Made by a program: the position numbers and the translations under genes. Positions 37,188 through 49,800 of a DNA stretch of 64,000 bases are shown one piece after another (position 1 is the stretch's first letter; the number at the start of each line of letters is the position of its first letter). Origin of the DNA: Cristatella mucedo (Eukaryota; Bryozoa; Phylactolaemata; Cristatellidae); the NCBI GenBank assembly GCA_009760855.2, contig WPIO01000009.1:8237501-8301500 (forward strand). Direction: 5' to 3'. The notes beneath the pieces were generated by a model. The model did no database searches. It was not told where the DNA came from and was given only the letters and a program-made list of their open reading frames with translations.

Positions 37188-38140
37188 TTAAGATGGCGCC
37201 GCTTGGCATTGTCTCTCGGCTAACTACGTCGACCTTGCAGCAGTGCGCCCTATGTGTCACACCGACAAGGCTGTGAGCAGGTGCTGTGGCATGCACGTCG
37301 TGTGCCACCTCGACGACCAAGTCTTCGGGGCGGCTACGAACCGATCTTTAGCCTTGCCTCGTCTGGGGCAAGAGCTCACAGCAAAGGCAGCTGCAGCGGC
37401 GAAGCGCTGGAGAGACCGGTCGCGAGATCGTTCTCTCTGGAATGCAGGCACTGATGCCGAGCACTGATGCCGAAAGATGAGCCCGAGAGCGACCGATCTG
37501 TGACATGTGATGTGACCGACACGACCAGGCGCAGTCTCGCGTACTGCGGACCCTCCGATGGATTGTGCTGCGTCTGCTATGCTGCTGTCTCGATGGCTCT
37601 CGAGTGACCCGTTTGATCTAGGATGGTAGGAAATCATCTGGAATGCACGTTTATTTGAGCATCCTCTGTGTGCATTTTAGCACCATGGCCGTTTGCCTTG
37701 TTGCTTAACTAAGCATTTATGCCAAATACAATGTGGCAAGTAAGCAAACTCGGTGCTGATGCTGCTACGCTTGCACTGCACGCCTGTCGGCTGCTGGAGT
37801 ATGCTCGTTGGTTATGCAAGTGAGGTCTGCTGGCGGCCGCGAGCTCTGCCGCGAGGGAATGCTAAAACTTATGCAGCCTTTTTGCCTCCTGCCACACGTT
37901 TGTCGACATTAGCTGAAGTCGGGAACGTCTTTTTGATCAGCATGTGTGCAACAGGCCACAACAAAAAGAGGATGTGAAGGCTGTAGTGAAGTCCGTGATA
38001 AACCTGTAAAACAAAAGCCAGATGCTACACATAGTATGGCAGGGTCATACACATTCATGCCGCACAGCTGCACGTACAATGGAGTTTGGCTGAAAACCAG
38101 CAGTTAAGTGTGAGCTGCCTTGCAAGCTGTATGTTATGGC
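37188..38140. other. MRPS35 3' flank
   Basis: Presumed 3' UTR and spacer. It begins with AAGATGGCGCC just after the stop. No AATAAA or ATTAAA was seen. ORFs here look random. Confidence 0.5.
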
Positions 38141-38182
38141 AGAACTTTGCGGCCATCACTACCAATTGCAGTTGGCAATAAA

Positions 38183-39530
38183 TGATAATAATAATACAGT
38201 TGATAAATCGCTCCAGAGAACTCAATCTCTTTCTAGGCACTTTACAATTGCTGCAAAGGAAGCACGATCGAATGGTTAGTGGTAGCATGCTCATAAACAA
38301 AGGAAGAACGTGGTTAAGGGTGACATACACAGGGTCAGCATGCAAGTGTGGTAATGGCAGCATGCAAGTGTCAGCACGCATAAAGGATAATAGCATAAAG
38401 CACATAAAAGATGAATCACAGGGACCCACTGAATGCTGTCATATATAGATGTGTTTCAGTTCATTTTTAAATGTGGACAACTCAGGAGATGTGACGTGGG
38501 TCGGGTGTGAGTTCCAGGCTTTGGGAGCATACGAACTAAAGACCCGGTCTCCAAAGGATTGGTGGTTTGTACGAGGTATAATTAAACAGTTGGATTCCAA
38601 AAAGCGGGTGGTATGATGCTTTGCCTGGTGGGAGAAGTAGAACTGATAGGTAGGCTGGAGCCAAAGAAAGAAGGGACGGAAAAGTGAGTGACAAAACCTT
38701 AAAGTCGATACGTTGCTCGACTGGTAGCCACTGCAGGTCGGCGAGAAGTGGTTAGATGTGGTAACTGCAACGCTCACGACAGACAAGCCTTGCTGCAGAG
38801 TTCTGCACCAGCTGTAATCGCCTGATTGCACATGCCGGTAGGCCAGCAAGCAGTGAGTTACAGAAATCAAGACGGGATGTTGCAAATGCATGGACCAATT
38901 TAGATGTGGTATCCCTGTCTAAACAAGCCCGAATTTTAGCAACGTAAGCTAAAAGTGGGCAGACTTGACTGTGGAGCTGATGTGGTAGTCCAATCAAAGG
39001 TCACTTTGGAACATGACACCTAGATTTCGTGCAGATTCAACTGGAGATATGCTGGCAGAGCCGATTTTGAGCGTTAGGCTGTCATATTTCTGAATTACTT
39101 AGTTTGCCCATAACTAGGAAATTGATTTTATCATGATTCAATTTAAGAAAATTTGCTGATATCGATGTGTGGCTGTCATTAATACATGCAGGAAGGGAGT
39201 TAAGAAAATCGGAATGCTGGAGGGCCGGGAGGGATCAAAGCAAAGGTACAACTGAGTGTCATCTACATGGAAGTGAAAGCCTAGATTGTGCTTGGCAATC
39301 AAATCGGCAAGAGGGAGAGTTTAAACCGTGAAAAGAACAGGACCTAGTACGGAGCCCTGAGGTACCCCATTCTTCAGGGGTTCCTCGGATGATAATGTGC
39401 AGGTGTCAAACCTACGATCTGGATTGCGACGTGCTAGCTGCTTAACCCTGGGCAAAGATTCAGTGGGAATGCGTAAAAGGACCAAGAATAGAGGTGACAA
39501 ACAGGTGTGTATTCTGTAACTCACCACTCC
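38183..39530 (-). mobile_element. LINE family A copy, antisense, MRPS35-LPCAT3 spacer
   Basis: Tail (GCTCCAGAGAACTCAATCTC on the plus strand), 3' UTR, RT terminus and the RT motif NGVPQGSVLGPVLF near 39330-39375. Many stops and frameshifts. Confidence 0.88.
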
Positions 39531-39544
39531 GTCCTTACGGTGTA

Positions 39545-40015
39545 AATATGACCACTAAATTGGCGTTTTTCAATCCAAGAGCTTTGGTTGCAAATCCCTT
39601 AGGTAAGGAAATCGCTAATGGTGAATCGCGATCAATTAGCAGATGAAAGGCTAGATTCTTACTATCTACTAAGCCTACAACAACTTGCTGACCTGGTTTC
39701 AGCTTCCTCATGTTTACGAGTCCTCCCAAAACAATAAATAAGCTATCTCTTCCACTTAAGCTTGCGATTGTTGACGGCAGAAGTTAAAAGCTCTGAAGGT
39801 CACAGATTAAACGATGTTTGCATCACGGCGGCATCGCACCTTCTCTAATGCCGGCGGTTTTTCCTATGCAGCCGCCTTAACTCCGATACAATTTCCTAGA
39901 CAGACAAGAGTTCTATCTGACTCAGCTATCCTTCCCAGTTTTTCGTTGTTGCACGAGATGTAGAAAAAGATTTTGAGTTCTCTGAGGGAGCAATATCAAA
40001 TGTATTATTATTATT
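39545..40015 (+). mobile_element. Decayed LINE B-like fragment with family A-type tail
   Basis: Plus strand resembles the LINE B terminus (GGTTTCAGCTTCCTCATG, AGGCTTGCGATTGTTGACGG-type region) and ends GATTTTGAGTTCTCTGAGGG then (ATT)n. Assignment is tentative. Confidence 0.5.
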
Positions 40016-40229
40016 ATCATTTTTATTATTACGTCTGTGGTCTAACCCCAGGGGTAAGGTGCTTGCACTTCACTACCCAGGTCGTAGTGCATAGGCAGTC
40101 ATTTATGTCCCACTGAAAGTGAGAGTTATAGCTGCTAAGGCTCTAATGTCTTATAATGAATATACCCTACAAATACGGTCGAACTTTACTTGTACTGCAT
40201 GTGCACCGAAAGCAGTTTAGCCTTTAGTG

Positions 40230-41420
40230 CACTACAATAATACTAATAACCAAACCAAATCCCTTTCTAGGCACTTTTAAATATGCTGGAAAGGAGCTTG
40301 CCAATTGGTTAATCACAGCGTGAATCGCAATATCAAAGCACACAGGCCAAGGGTCAAAGGACAAGTCACTAGGACCAAGCGAAGGCTTGTGAATCAGGTA
40401 AGTTTTTTGCTTCTAATTTGAATATCGGCAAATCAGGAAGGACATCAGTCAGCTAAGTTCTCTTGATCTTGTGTTGCTTTCTTGAGTAATGACCTAACTA
40501 CAGCCTTTTTCAAAGATGCTGGGACATGACCTGATGCCAATTACATAACAACATTTATAGCGTTAGTTACGCATGGCAGCAGCAGATCTATGCACCGTAG
40601 AAGCAGAACCTGGGAATAGGGTCTCGAGGACTAGTAGCATCTTTGACTGGGAAATGAACGTGATGACGAGGTCACTCGTGACCTCCTTGAATGTAGACAC
40701 TGAGGTGTTGCAAGGTAGTGAGGCACGGGAGTCTAGAGGGGATGCTGCCATCTTATGGATGGACTCATTATTATGCTGGCAAAGAATATAGAAAAGCGAA
40801 CAGCAAGATCACCACATGGATCGCTGGGTAAAGAGCTAACCTGAGAGCAAGCGGCTAAGAAGATGGTTGATCGTAGAACTCACAGAGAAAATCCAAGTTA
40901 GCAATCCTCAGAAGGTACATGCAACAGGGCTGACTGGATGGAGTGAATTGCTCTAAAACCTTACTAGAACTTACATGCAAGGCTTGAAGTTCTTATATAA
41001 GTGCTAAACCGATCTTCCAGAACGTGTGCCAGGTTCGTGGATAGGAACAGTAATTGGGAGAAGTTGTTGGGAGAGAACCTTAGGCTAAGGACAGATAAAT
41101 CATATTAGTTATACGCAAGGCAGTAGCAAATCTAGGCATCCAAGGATGAGAACAGTATGTATGAGAGCCTAGCGAGGGCCAGTAGCCTTTTTAGACATGG
41201 AGATGGAATTCAAGATGAGGACAGGCTCGAAGGTGACATTGAGGTAGAGCAAGGAACGTATGGGATGGAATCTTCATTTTGTCCTCTTGCTGACAAAAAA
41301 GGTAGCAAAACGGTCAGCTAGATCACCGCAAGGATCGTGAGGTTCAGCGCTGAGCTGACTAGGGTGCGATTCAGGGTATGGTTGATGGTCGACATCAGGA
41401 CTTTTTATTCTGCATCTGCG
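40230..41420 (-). mobile_element. Decayed LINE, antisense, RT finger region twice
   Basis: Antisense reading gives GHVPASLKKAVVRSLLKKAT (40470-40545), a CR1/L2 RT motif, preceded by DPCGDLAVRFSIFC; a second degenerate DPCGDLADRFATFF lies at about 41290-41340. A tail remnant is at 40240-40330, so 3' UTR and RT segments are joined by deletion. Confidence 0.7.
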
Positions 41421-41828
41421 ATTCCAATATGTTCTTATAGAAGCTTGAATTGAAATTCTAGAATTGGACTTAGCTGGTATGGATTGGTACGGCCTACAAT
41501 AATCCTGACACCCCAGTTGATAGACAACTCATTCCTGATCTTTTGCATGATTTTTCAAGCTTCCTCTTTATATCCCTCGGTAGTTTAACTAGAAGGAACC
41601 ATAGGCTATCTGCGTGTGAGAGTGTACACTGAGCTCAGTCGGAGGAGCAAACTCGTCCAGAAGCGGTCCTTATATTTGATAGGTCAGAGCAGTCTACAGG
41701 TGCACTACACGTACGAAAACACCGTCATGTCACCATTCACTAGGTCAGTCCCAAGGATCGGTCTAAAATTACTCTAAAGGATAGGCGATTCTTAGCTATC
41801 GGTCAACCAAACCGACGCAAGTGCATGC

Positions 41829-42335
41829 ATGACGGAAGTCAGAACTGAGTATTCGGTGCTCATGCACTGGCAATGCGTGTCTGTGAAGGAACACGACTCT
41901 TGCAGCCTGCGAGCACTGGGCGGAGACCTCGCGATGGCTCTCTGTCAGACTGCCTACGCAGCCACAAGCTCACGACCGGTGGAAGGGCAGACGATGACTC
42001 GGCAGTCCTGCCCAAATCCATGCATTGGCAGCATCTGTGGGGACATCAATCTACCACAAACTGCCAGACAGCTGTCGGGCGGGTTCGGAACGAACAATGA
42101 CCCGACAGAGCGAAAAACAACATGCCTGGAATACAAGGGCTGCCGAAGGAGTACAACGGCAGGGGAGGGCGAGATCCCTCGACGCCGGCAGCCGGCTAGT
42201 GTGTGTAGACTGGGCTTGGCCGGCGTAGCTTGAAATAAAGGTTTTGGTGTTGCAGCCAGCAGACTTGTTGCTCAGTCGCGCTACCCAGCCCGACGACAGG
42301 TCGTGCGGAGGGCTGTCACACTGTCACATCCGGTT
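41829..42335 (+). other. Unassigned GC-rich block with a polyadenylation signal, possible LTR remnant
   Basis: A 134-codon ORF (41829-42233) without recognisable domain is followed by AATAAA (about 42234), a purine run (GGCAGGGGAGGGCGAG) before it, and a C/T-rich stretch ending TGTCACACTGTCACA. This order would fit the 3' end of an LTR retrotransposon, but no second LTR or pol sequence was seen. Confidence 0.25.
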
Positions 42336-42574
42336 TGACTGTATCTGTATACTAGACGTCTCTGCAAGCCACGTAAGTACCAAACCCGGATGTTAGTCGC
42401 CGCGAGGCTAGACCTATGCCTCCAGCCATTGTGTGTCGTGGATCGTAGGCCTACCGAAAGCCTCGCTTATCAAAGATCTTTTAATCTGCTACGTTGACAT
42501 AGACTAGTTATTAACAAAAATTGGACACTTGTATAGTGCCCTAAGAGAACATTAGGTTTAATCTCCCTCATATT

Positions 42575-42870
42575 TTTTAATAGTTTTCATGACAAAGAAG
42601 ACCAAATTGAACAATCGACATGCAACATTGGCACGAGTGACAATGACAACTGGATCGATCATCTGGTGCAACAACAGCTTATTGTGTGCCCGTAATCGTC
42701 TTCATGAGGTGCACAAATCAACATATCGTCTGGTCTGTGTTCAACACGGTAGTTGCCACATCAAGCCACTTCAGTCTGAGCTTCGCTGGCTCCCAATCAA
42801 GCATTGAATCGACTTCAAGATCCTCGGTCTCATATGTCTTCTTCACTCGCTGGCATTAGCCTACCTATTC
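42575..42870 (+). mobile_element. LINE family A RT fragment
   Basis: GGTAGTTGCCACATCAAGCC, CGCTGGCTCCCAATCAAGCA, TCGACTTCAAGATCCTCGGT: the HITPLLADLHWLPVKQRIDF region, decayed. Confidence 0.75.
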
Positions 42871-42874
42871 GACC

Positions 42875-43700
42875 TCCTTGGTCCTACAGTGTACTGTAGC
42901 TTTGCCGTGGCGCCATTCCTTGCACTAAATTGAAATATTTGAGTGAAGGGGTCTTCAATACGTATGCGATGCTCTAAAGGTCTATCTAGAAAAAAAAAAT
43001 CTATCTAGAGCTCCTCACTAAATGTTCTGGCTTCTGGATTCACCTGCATTTACTTATCATCATTTAAGTCTCACCAAGATGTGCATCTGCTCTGCTCGGC
43101 TTTACATGCGTCTCAGTGAACTTTTTTCCTAGGGCCACTATACACAGACTTATAATTGGTAAGTTCGTATCTTTCTAATTAAATCACTTAAAATTCGAAT
43201 GCAGCTAGAGTCAGACCAAGTGAATCTTTACAAGACAACATCCGAGTTGTTGGTCGAGTCTCCAAAGGTGACTTGATCATGGCCAGTTAGAAGAAAATTT
43301 TAAACATTTCACAGGGTCTGAGAATTCTTACCGAGACAACCAAATGCAGTACGAATCTGAAAACTGTCCTGCAGTGCATGCTTCATTTTTGAAGTAGATT
43401 ACAATAGAATCGATAGTAATATCTGAAAATTGTGGAAAATAATCCTATTCACCACATCGAATCTCTTCAGCCCATGCCCTGGCCCCTGTATGCATCCAGA
43501 TCTACTGTACTTAGCCAGTCCAATGCCTTTAAATTCAGATTATTCAGTTATACTACACCCGTTGTTATGTGTGGGTACTAACGAGGAGCAAGTTGAAGCG
43601 AAGCAATGACTTGAGCACAAACCTAGCTTGAGCACACACCTAGCAACTGCCAAAGTATCAAGTATTTGAGCACAGAATGGCATAGAATATCAGTCAACAA
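42875..43700. other. LPCAT3 3' flank or last intron
   Basis: AT-rich. Searched on the minus strand for the missing terminal exon (hydrophobic helix, Lys-rich end); none was convincing. Confidence 0.5.
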
Positions 43701-43706
43701 GCATAC

Positions 43707-43865
43707 CTTTATGTAATACTTGTAATGAAGTAGGTCGAAACCGAGCAACGAATAGGCCAGTGAAAGTGAGACGATAAATTTGCTGCACAAACACAGTAGG
43801 GGTTTCAGGTAGCGATTATTCACGATACGCTTAAGTGTAGCATGGTTTTCCAAAAGTGCGTGGAT
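43707..43865 (-). CDS. LPCAT3: LPCAT3 exon 11 (last exon placed)
   Basis: 159 bp, 53 codons, acceptor TTTATAG, donor GTATGC. Encodes IHALLENHATLKRIVNNRYL, KPLLCLCSKFIVSLSLAYSL and LGFDLLHYKYYIK, aligned with the penultimate helix of LPCAT3. Reading through the donor adds 28 mostly hydrophobic residues before a TAG near 43622, so a read-through terminus is possible. Confidence 0.9.
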
Positions 43866-46800
43866 CTATAAAAAAAAATAATAACAAGAAAATGCACAAA
43901 AGTCGAATAACAGGTTGGCAATGCATACATTCATTTCGGAGGCAGCTTGGCCGGCAAAGGCAGAGTAATGCTGGCAGATCTCTAGACATCACGGACTGGC
44001 AGTAGCTGCTACTCACATCCTTCTCACACGAAACCATAAGAAACTCGAGGAAAAAGTTCATGAAGTATCCACTGTGATAGCCGTGCCAGATGGCCAGGTA
44101 GAAGAGAGTTACTAAATGAGACAGCTGACGATTTCCAAGGAACCGTAATCTCTTGTAAACATACCTAATAAAAAAGGAAGCAGAAGTGAAATTTTACACG
44201 AGCATTAAAACAAACAACATTAAAAGAGGTTTGCAAGGCAAAACAGCCTGAAAAATTGTGGACGAGCAATACCTGACATGGAAACATTACAAATTACAAA
44301 AGCAAAAATAAAAGGAAATAAAAAGGGGGATAATGATAACCACACACCAACCTCCAAGAAGCCCCATACGTACTTGAGCATCCACTGATTTGTGTTGACA
44401 TTGAAGCTCTCTACCAGGTCTTGGAAAGTGACGGCAAAATGAAACTTTCTGATGCAGACGTTGGCACATGCATTCCACTGGTCGTTGCCACTAGCATCAG
44501 TCCCATTATATGCAACGCCAGAAATGATACAACCGCCCTCCTACAAAAAAAAGAGCAGCTCTTGCCAAAACTACAGTTCCTCCCGGATGTCCGGGATTGT
44601 CATCAGCATTGGTACTTGCCTTAGAAGGTTGAGTCCAATAAATGCTATACAAATGAATTATATTAGATGCGAGTTCTCCACTAACACTTTAGCACACCAT
44701 TCCCATACTACTCCCTTATTATTACCCGTGCTTAACCGAATTTAATAAAAACTACTGCTTGCAACTTAAAGATGACGACACCGCTGCTGCTATCCACAGC
44801 TGCAGCCGACAGCCTTTCACTTTGGAATGAATGGAAGGCAAATTAAGGCACTTGCATTACTGGCTATATTAAGCTGGGAGAAACAATGCTGTTACACCTC
44901 AGCCGGACTCTCATGACACTCACGCTGAGTAGTACACCTCATTAGGTGCTGCAGTTGGACAGTATCGGCTGACTAAGCTGGATTTCATTGCAACGGGTCA
45001 GCCATGTCGTGGTCACGTGACACACTATTCCTGCAGCAAGAAACTCTCTGCCTGTGTGTCGGCCTGTATGCAGGCTCGATCCACTCACTCTCCCTCCTTC
45101 TCTCTTCTCTTGTCTACTGGCTGTAGCTCCGGAGCTGCTTCCACGACGGCTACTATATCCGTGTGCTCGCACTGCTTGTGTTGCATGCGTATGTTACAAT
45201 ACACTAGGTGTCGTAACACCAAAACTGGCCTGTGGGGCCAACGTTCATCTTGGTCGTGCCCGTACAAAACTACAGACTTGTTTATGCCTTTGCTACAGAA
45301 AACGATGACAGTAACCATTGATCGCCCATTTTGCATTGCACTGTAGGTAAATAAATGCAGAAGTGCTGTACAAAGTGGAAGCTATATGCCTCTCGAAGTA
45401 CAAGAGCCAGTCCTACCGTGAAAGGAAGATATGCTTCACGGGGCGTGGCACTCCTGCCTCCTGAACCACTTTCAAAAGCTTGTCCGACCTTCGACACATG
45501 CTTGCTTAGCCAATGGCTGCTTTTTGATTAGTGAATATGTGGTAATTCATATCATCATGACTGCACCCTAAGTAACTAAAGTGCAAAACCGTTAATTTTA
45601 GGTGTGACTGCCTTGCACACAGGCAAGCCTGCCAAGTATGATCACTTCGAATGACGCGCGACACTTCAAATCCTATCTGATTTCGAAAAACTGTAAGACT
45701 TTTTACTTCCATGCTGACCCTGTGCATGTCACCTCTAACAATGTCAATCTTGTTGTTTATTGAGCATGCTACGACTAACCATTCGATCGTGCTTCCTTTG
45801 CAGCAAATGTAAAGCGCCTAAAAAGAGATTGAGTTCTGAGGGCACTTTATCAAGTGTATTATTATTATTAATACTATTATTTTCTCGCTAAAATGAACAC
45901 ACTTGACAACGTCACGGTAGGGGGTTGCAAGGCCACATGGAGGCACACTGGCGAGCTAAAAAAAAAAAAACGCGAGAACACGGATGAAAGTCAACTCGCG
46001 ACCACACATGATGAAGCCGGTGTGCTCGTGAGCATACGTGGGCGGTTGCAAGCGAGCCAATGCATGTCTGTCTATGCACATGAGTGTCCACGAGTGTGCG
46101 CGTGCACATGAGCATTGTGTGCAGATGTTCGAGCGAGTGTGTGGGTGTGCGTGTGCATGTGTGCATGCGAGTGTGCCTATGGGTGCTTGACTGCAGGTGT
46201 GTTCAACCAAGAGGCTAAGATGCAAGATGCACCTAAACATCGTAGATATAAATGAGCATCTACATGTTGTAAGCAGACACGGGCAGATGGCTCAAGTCCC
46301 TCAATAGCGCTCTCCGGTCATAAAGAAAGTGCATCGCATTTGACAGGCTGGCAAAGAAATTAGTCAACAAACCAATTCAGCGCCTTACCGCCAACAACCA
46401 GAAGCCGATGTAACGCAGCAATAGCACCTGCCCCCACAGCAGAACAAATATGCTCTTGTAGATGAAGGTCTTTTCCTACAATACAAATCACAGAGGAAAC
46501 TAGTTTCAAGCTTTACAAAAGTTAAGTCCTACAGTGACTTAATAGCCAAACTGTACGCAGAAAAACTAGTTTGACCGAGAGAGCATTAGGCAAAATAAAG
46601 TCTGCACAATAGGTTAGCAAGCATGCAGAGAGACAATAGAGGACACTCACGGCAGCAGTAGGACACAAAAAAGCAAGGACCGCTCCTCCCGACTCGGTCG
46701 CGTAGATTTGCAACCTAATCTGACTCTACATGTTTGGGGACCGTGCCTTCAGTTATCTGAGAACCTAAAAGAATGGATCATCTACCGACCGACACCGCAA

Positions 46801-49800
46801 CGTAACTCGGCTTGACATGCTTTCCTTATACGTATCGCCCAAGGCCACCCAAGGCACATTGAGCCGTTCACGGATTGCCGAGGACGAGGACGCAGCCGGC
46901 CGATCGGCGAAGTTTCACCTACTTACCTGGACCTGGCGTAACTCGTGCAGCCTACATACACTCTGGTCGCCGACTAATGACATAATATGACTAACGACAT
47001 CCGGCATAATGGGCCTCAGAGCCCAGAGGTGAGGTGCTCACTCTTCACGAACCGCACCTACCAACCCAAACCCCTTCCTCTCCCCGCTGCCGGGTCCTTT
47101 CTCGAATTATGGCCGCTACAGACTGGGTGGGCTAGGCATTCGAGTTTGCTTTGTTTTTTCTCCTGCAATGCACGAAAGCTAATTTAGTAGAACTGCTGAA
47201 AAGCTGCCGACAGCTGCAGTGCTTGGCGCCAGTGCAACAGCTTCGCTATGAGCGGCAGCTCGTTTGCGGCCGGTTTGCTGCGAGCGAGCAGCAATCGCCC
47301 AATCACTGCTGTCAATCTGATGATCCGAGCCGCCCACCGCCGCCTGGGCGAAGGAGCCTGCGACGAAGGCAGAGGCGGCCGCTAGCAGTAACAGCCTACC
47401 TGGAACTCGTCGCCGACGAGATAGGTAGACGGGAAGGTGTTGCACAGGAGGGCGTAGACTGCGATATACGCCACACCGGCAGCCGTGCGAAGGACCGCTT
47501 GCTGTATGCTGCAAAGCACTGCGCACATGTGACGCGAAAGAGCTAACTGCGCCATCCGCCAAACCGAGCACAGCAGCAGCAGCAGCAGCAGCTGCTGCTG
47601 CTGCTGCTGCGGACCACGCACGGGCGAAGACACAGGCAACGGCCTCGCACTCCTCTGAATAATAATAACAATAATAATGCACTCGATAAAGCACTCTCAG
47701 AGAACTCAATCTCTTTCTAGGCACTTTACATTTGCTGCAAAGGGAAATGCAGTTGAATGGTGAATAATATCATGCTTGATAAACAACATGAATAACATGG
47801 TCAGGGTGACATGCACTGGGTCAGCATGCAAATGTGGTTAGTGGCAGCATGCACAGTGTCACCATGCATAAGCACATCAAGGACGAATCACGGGGATCCA
47901 CTAAATGCTGTCCTAAATAGGTGCGTTTTTAAGTTCTTTTTAAGTCAAGTCAGGGGATGTTCTGACGCAAGTCAGGAGGGTGTTCCAGGCTTTGAGAGCA
48001 TACCAACTACATCAACGGTCTCCAAAGGATTTGAGGTTTCTACGAGGTAGTGGTAAACTGTTGGATTCTGAAAAGCGGGTGGTACGATGCTTGGCCTGGT
48101 GGGGGGAGTAGATCTGAGAGATAGGCTGGAGATCTGAGAGATACAGAGCAAAACACTTTCTTTCCTTTGCGGCAAATGTAAAGTACTTGAAAGAGATTAA
48201 GTTCTCTGCGGGCGCTATACAAATTATTGTTATTACTATATTATTTCTCTGACCCACAAGGCCCGCTCTCACTTGGCTCATTCATACCAAGCAGAACTGA
48301 TGCACTAGCTTCTGCCTCTTCTTGCTTCTCTAAGGACAATAAATTAGCTTTTCCTTATTTTGCTCATAGACCGTTGGTGACAGAAGCTTTTGCTCTGCAG
48401 GGCCAAGGCTGGAATTTACTTCGACACATCTAACGCATCGACACATCTAACGCATCGACGCGTAATCTCCTGCTGCCGACTGTGGAACATCCTTTCCAGC
48501 CATCCTGAGTTGCTACTTCTGTGCAACAGACCTCCTTCACTGCCTTCCCGACTTTTGGCTTTGCTATTCACTTCCTCTTTCTTTGTTGTGTGACACGAAG
48601 TCTATTAGCTACCGTACCGAAAGCCGCTTAGGATTTAAGCGCGCTCTAAAAGAATTCTCATGCGTAAGACCCGCTTGGTCTTTGTTGCTTTGTGAAGTCA
48701 CAGACTACATTACAATACATCAGCATGACAAAGGCACTGGCCACGGTGGAACGAGTTCTCTGTAGGGAAGAATAGCCATAAGTGAGAGCTGCTGCTGCTG
48801 GTGGAACCTACGGAAGGTGCGACTACTGCACATCAAGTTAGGGCCTCGTCGGTCAGGGCTCCAGACTATGAATCAGAAGCTTTCAAGTGCCTCCAGGATT
48901 TCTTTCTGTAGCTGTCGCAGGGCCAATGCTGAAACTTGTAGGTATCTTTGCAAGACCGCAGACAGAGAGTATCACAGAGAGTGTGACGAATTCACTAAGA
49001 AGCTGAGCTGCACAGATAAGCGGCTTGGAACAGTGTTAGTTCAGTGCAGAGGCGGAGCCTGGGCGGGCTCAGGTTGGGTGCAACGTACGCTGCTCCTGAC
49101 CCTCGAGGGGAAATTTCCCTCCAGGATATATGCAAGTACTTCCCTCTGTCCAGGGGGGCAGGGGGCAATTGGTCCCTGCTCCCACTGCTCATTCCCTGCT
49201 TCAGCGGTGCGTGGCTTTCTAAGTAATCACAAGATGAATGAATGAAAACTGTGACCTGCTGGTTTAAGGTCTCATAAAGAATTGTGTCAGAATATGACGC
49301 AGACTGACTCTTTTAAAGTCAATATCCTTGATGTTCATCGTAAGAAATTGTGGAAAATGTGATAGCTTACTCGGGGAAAAACAAACGCTTTCGCTAGGAT
49401 ATACTGGACTTCAAACATTGTTACTAAGAACAGTATAACGAAAGCATCTCAGGGGGATCATTTTGGGGCTTCTTCTTAGATTTAGTGATTTGCACTATAG
49501 CTGAGGTATTTTGAATGGTCATTTTTCTGACTGCAGAGTGTTAACTCGCTGTTAATTTGAATACTTTGCTGCTCTTTCTGACTAAATGTGAACCTCGAGA
49601 TGTTAATTACCTAGTTTGCCACCTGAAACAGGTTAATTTTAAATTAATCCCTGCCCCGGTCACAAAAGCAAAGTGTTTGGGAATAGTTGGCATATTCTAT
49701 ATTTCTTGGACGCAAGCAATTAAGAAATGGCACTTTTTACCCGCAGACTAGAATGGCAATATATTGCGTTACACATTGCGGTCAGTAAATTTGGTTCGCT

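Noticed and set aside
47179..47724. Minus-strand ORF with poly-Ala from GCN repeats
   Set aside because: The alanine run is the intronic CAG/CTG palindrome read in one frame. Only the exon 7 part is LPCAT3, and it uses another frame.
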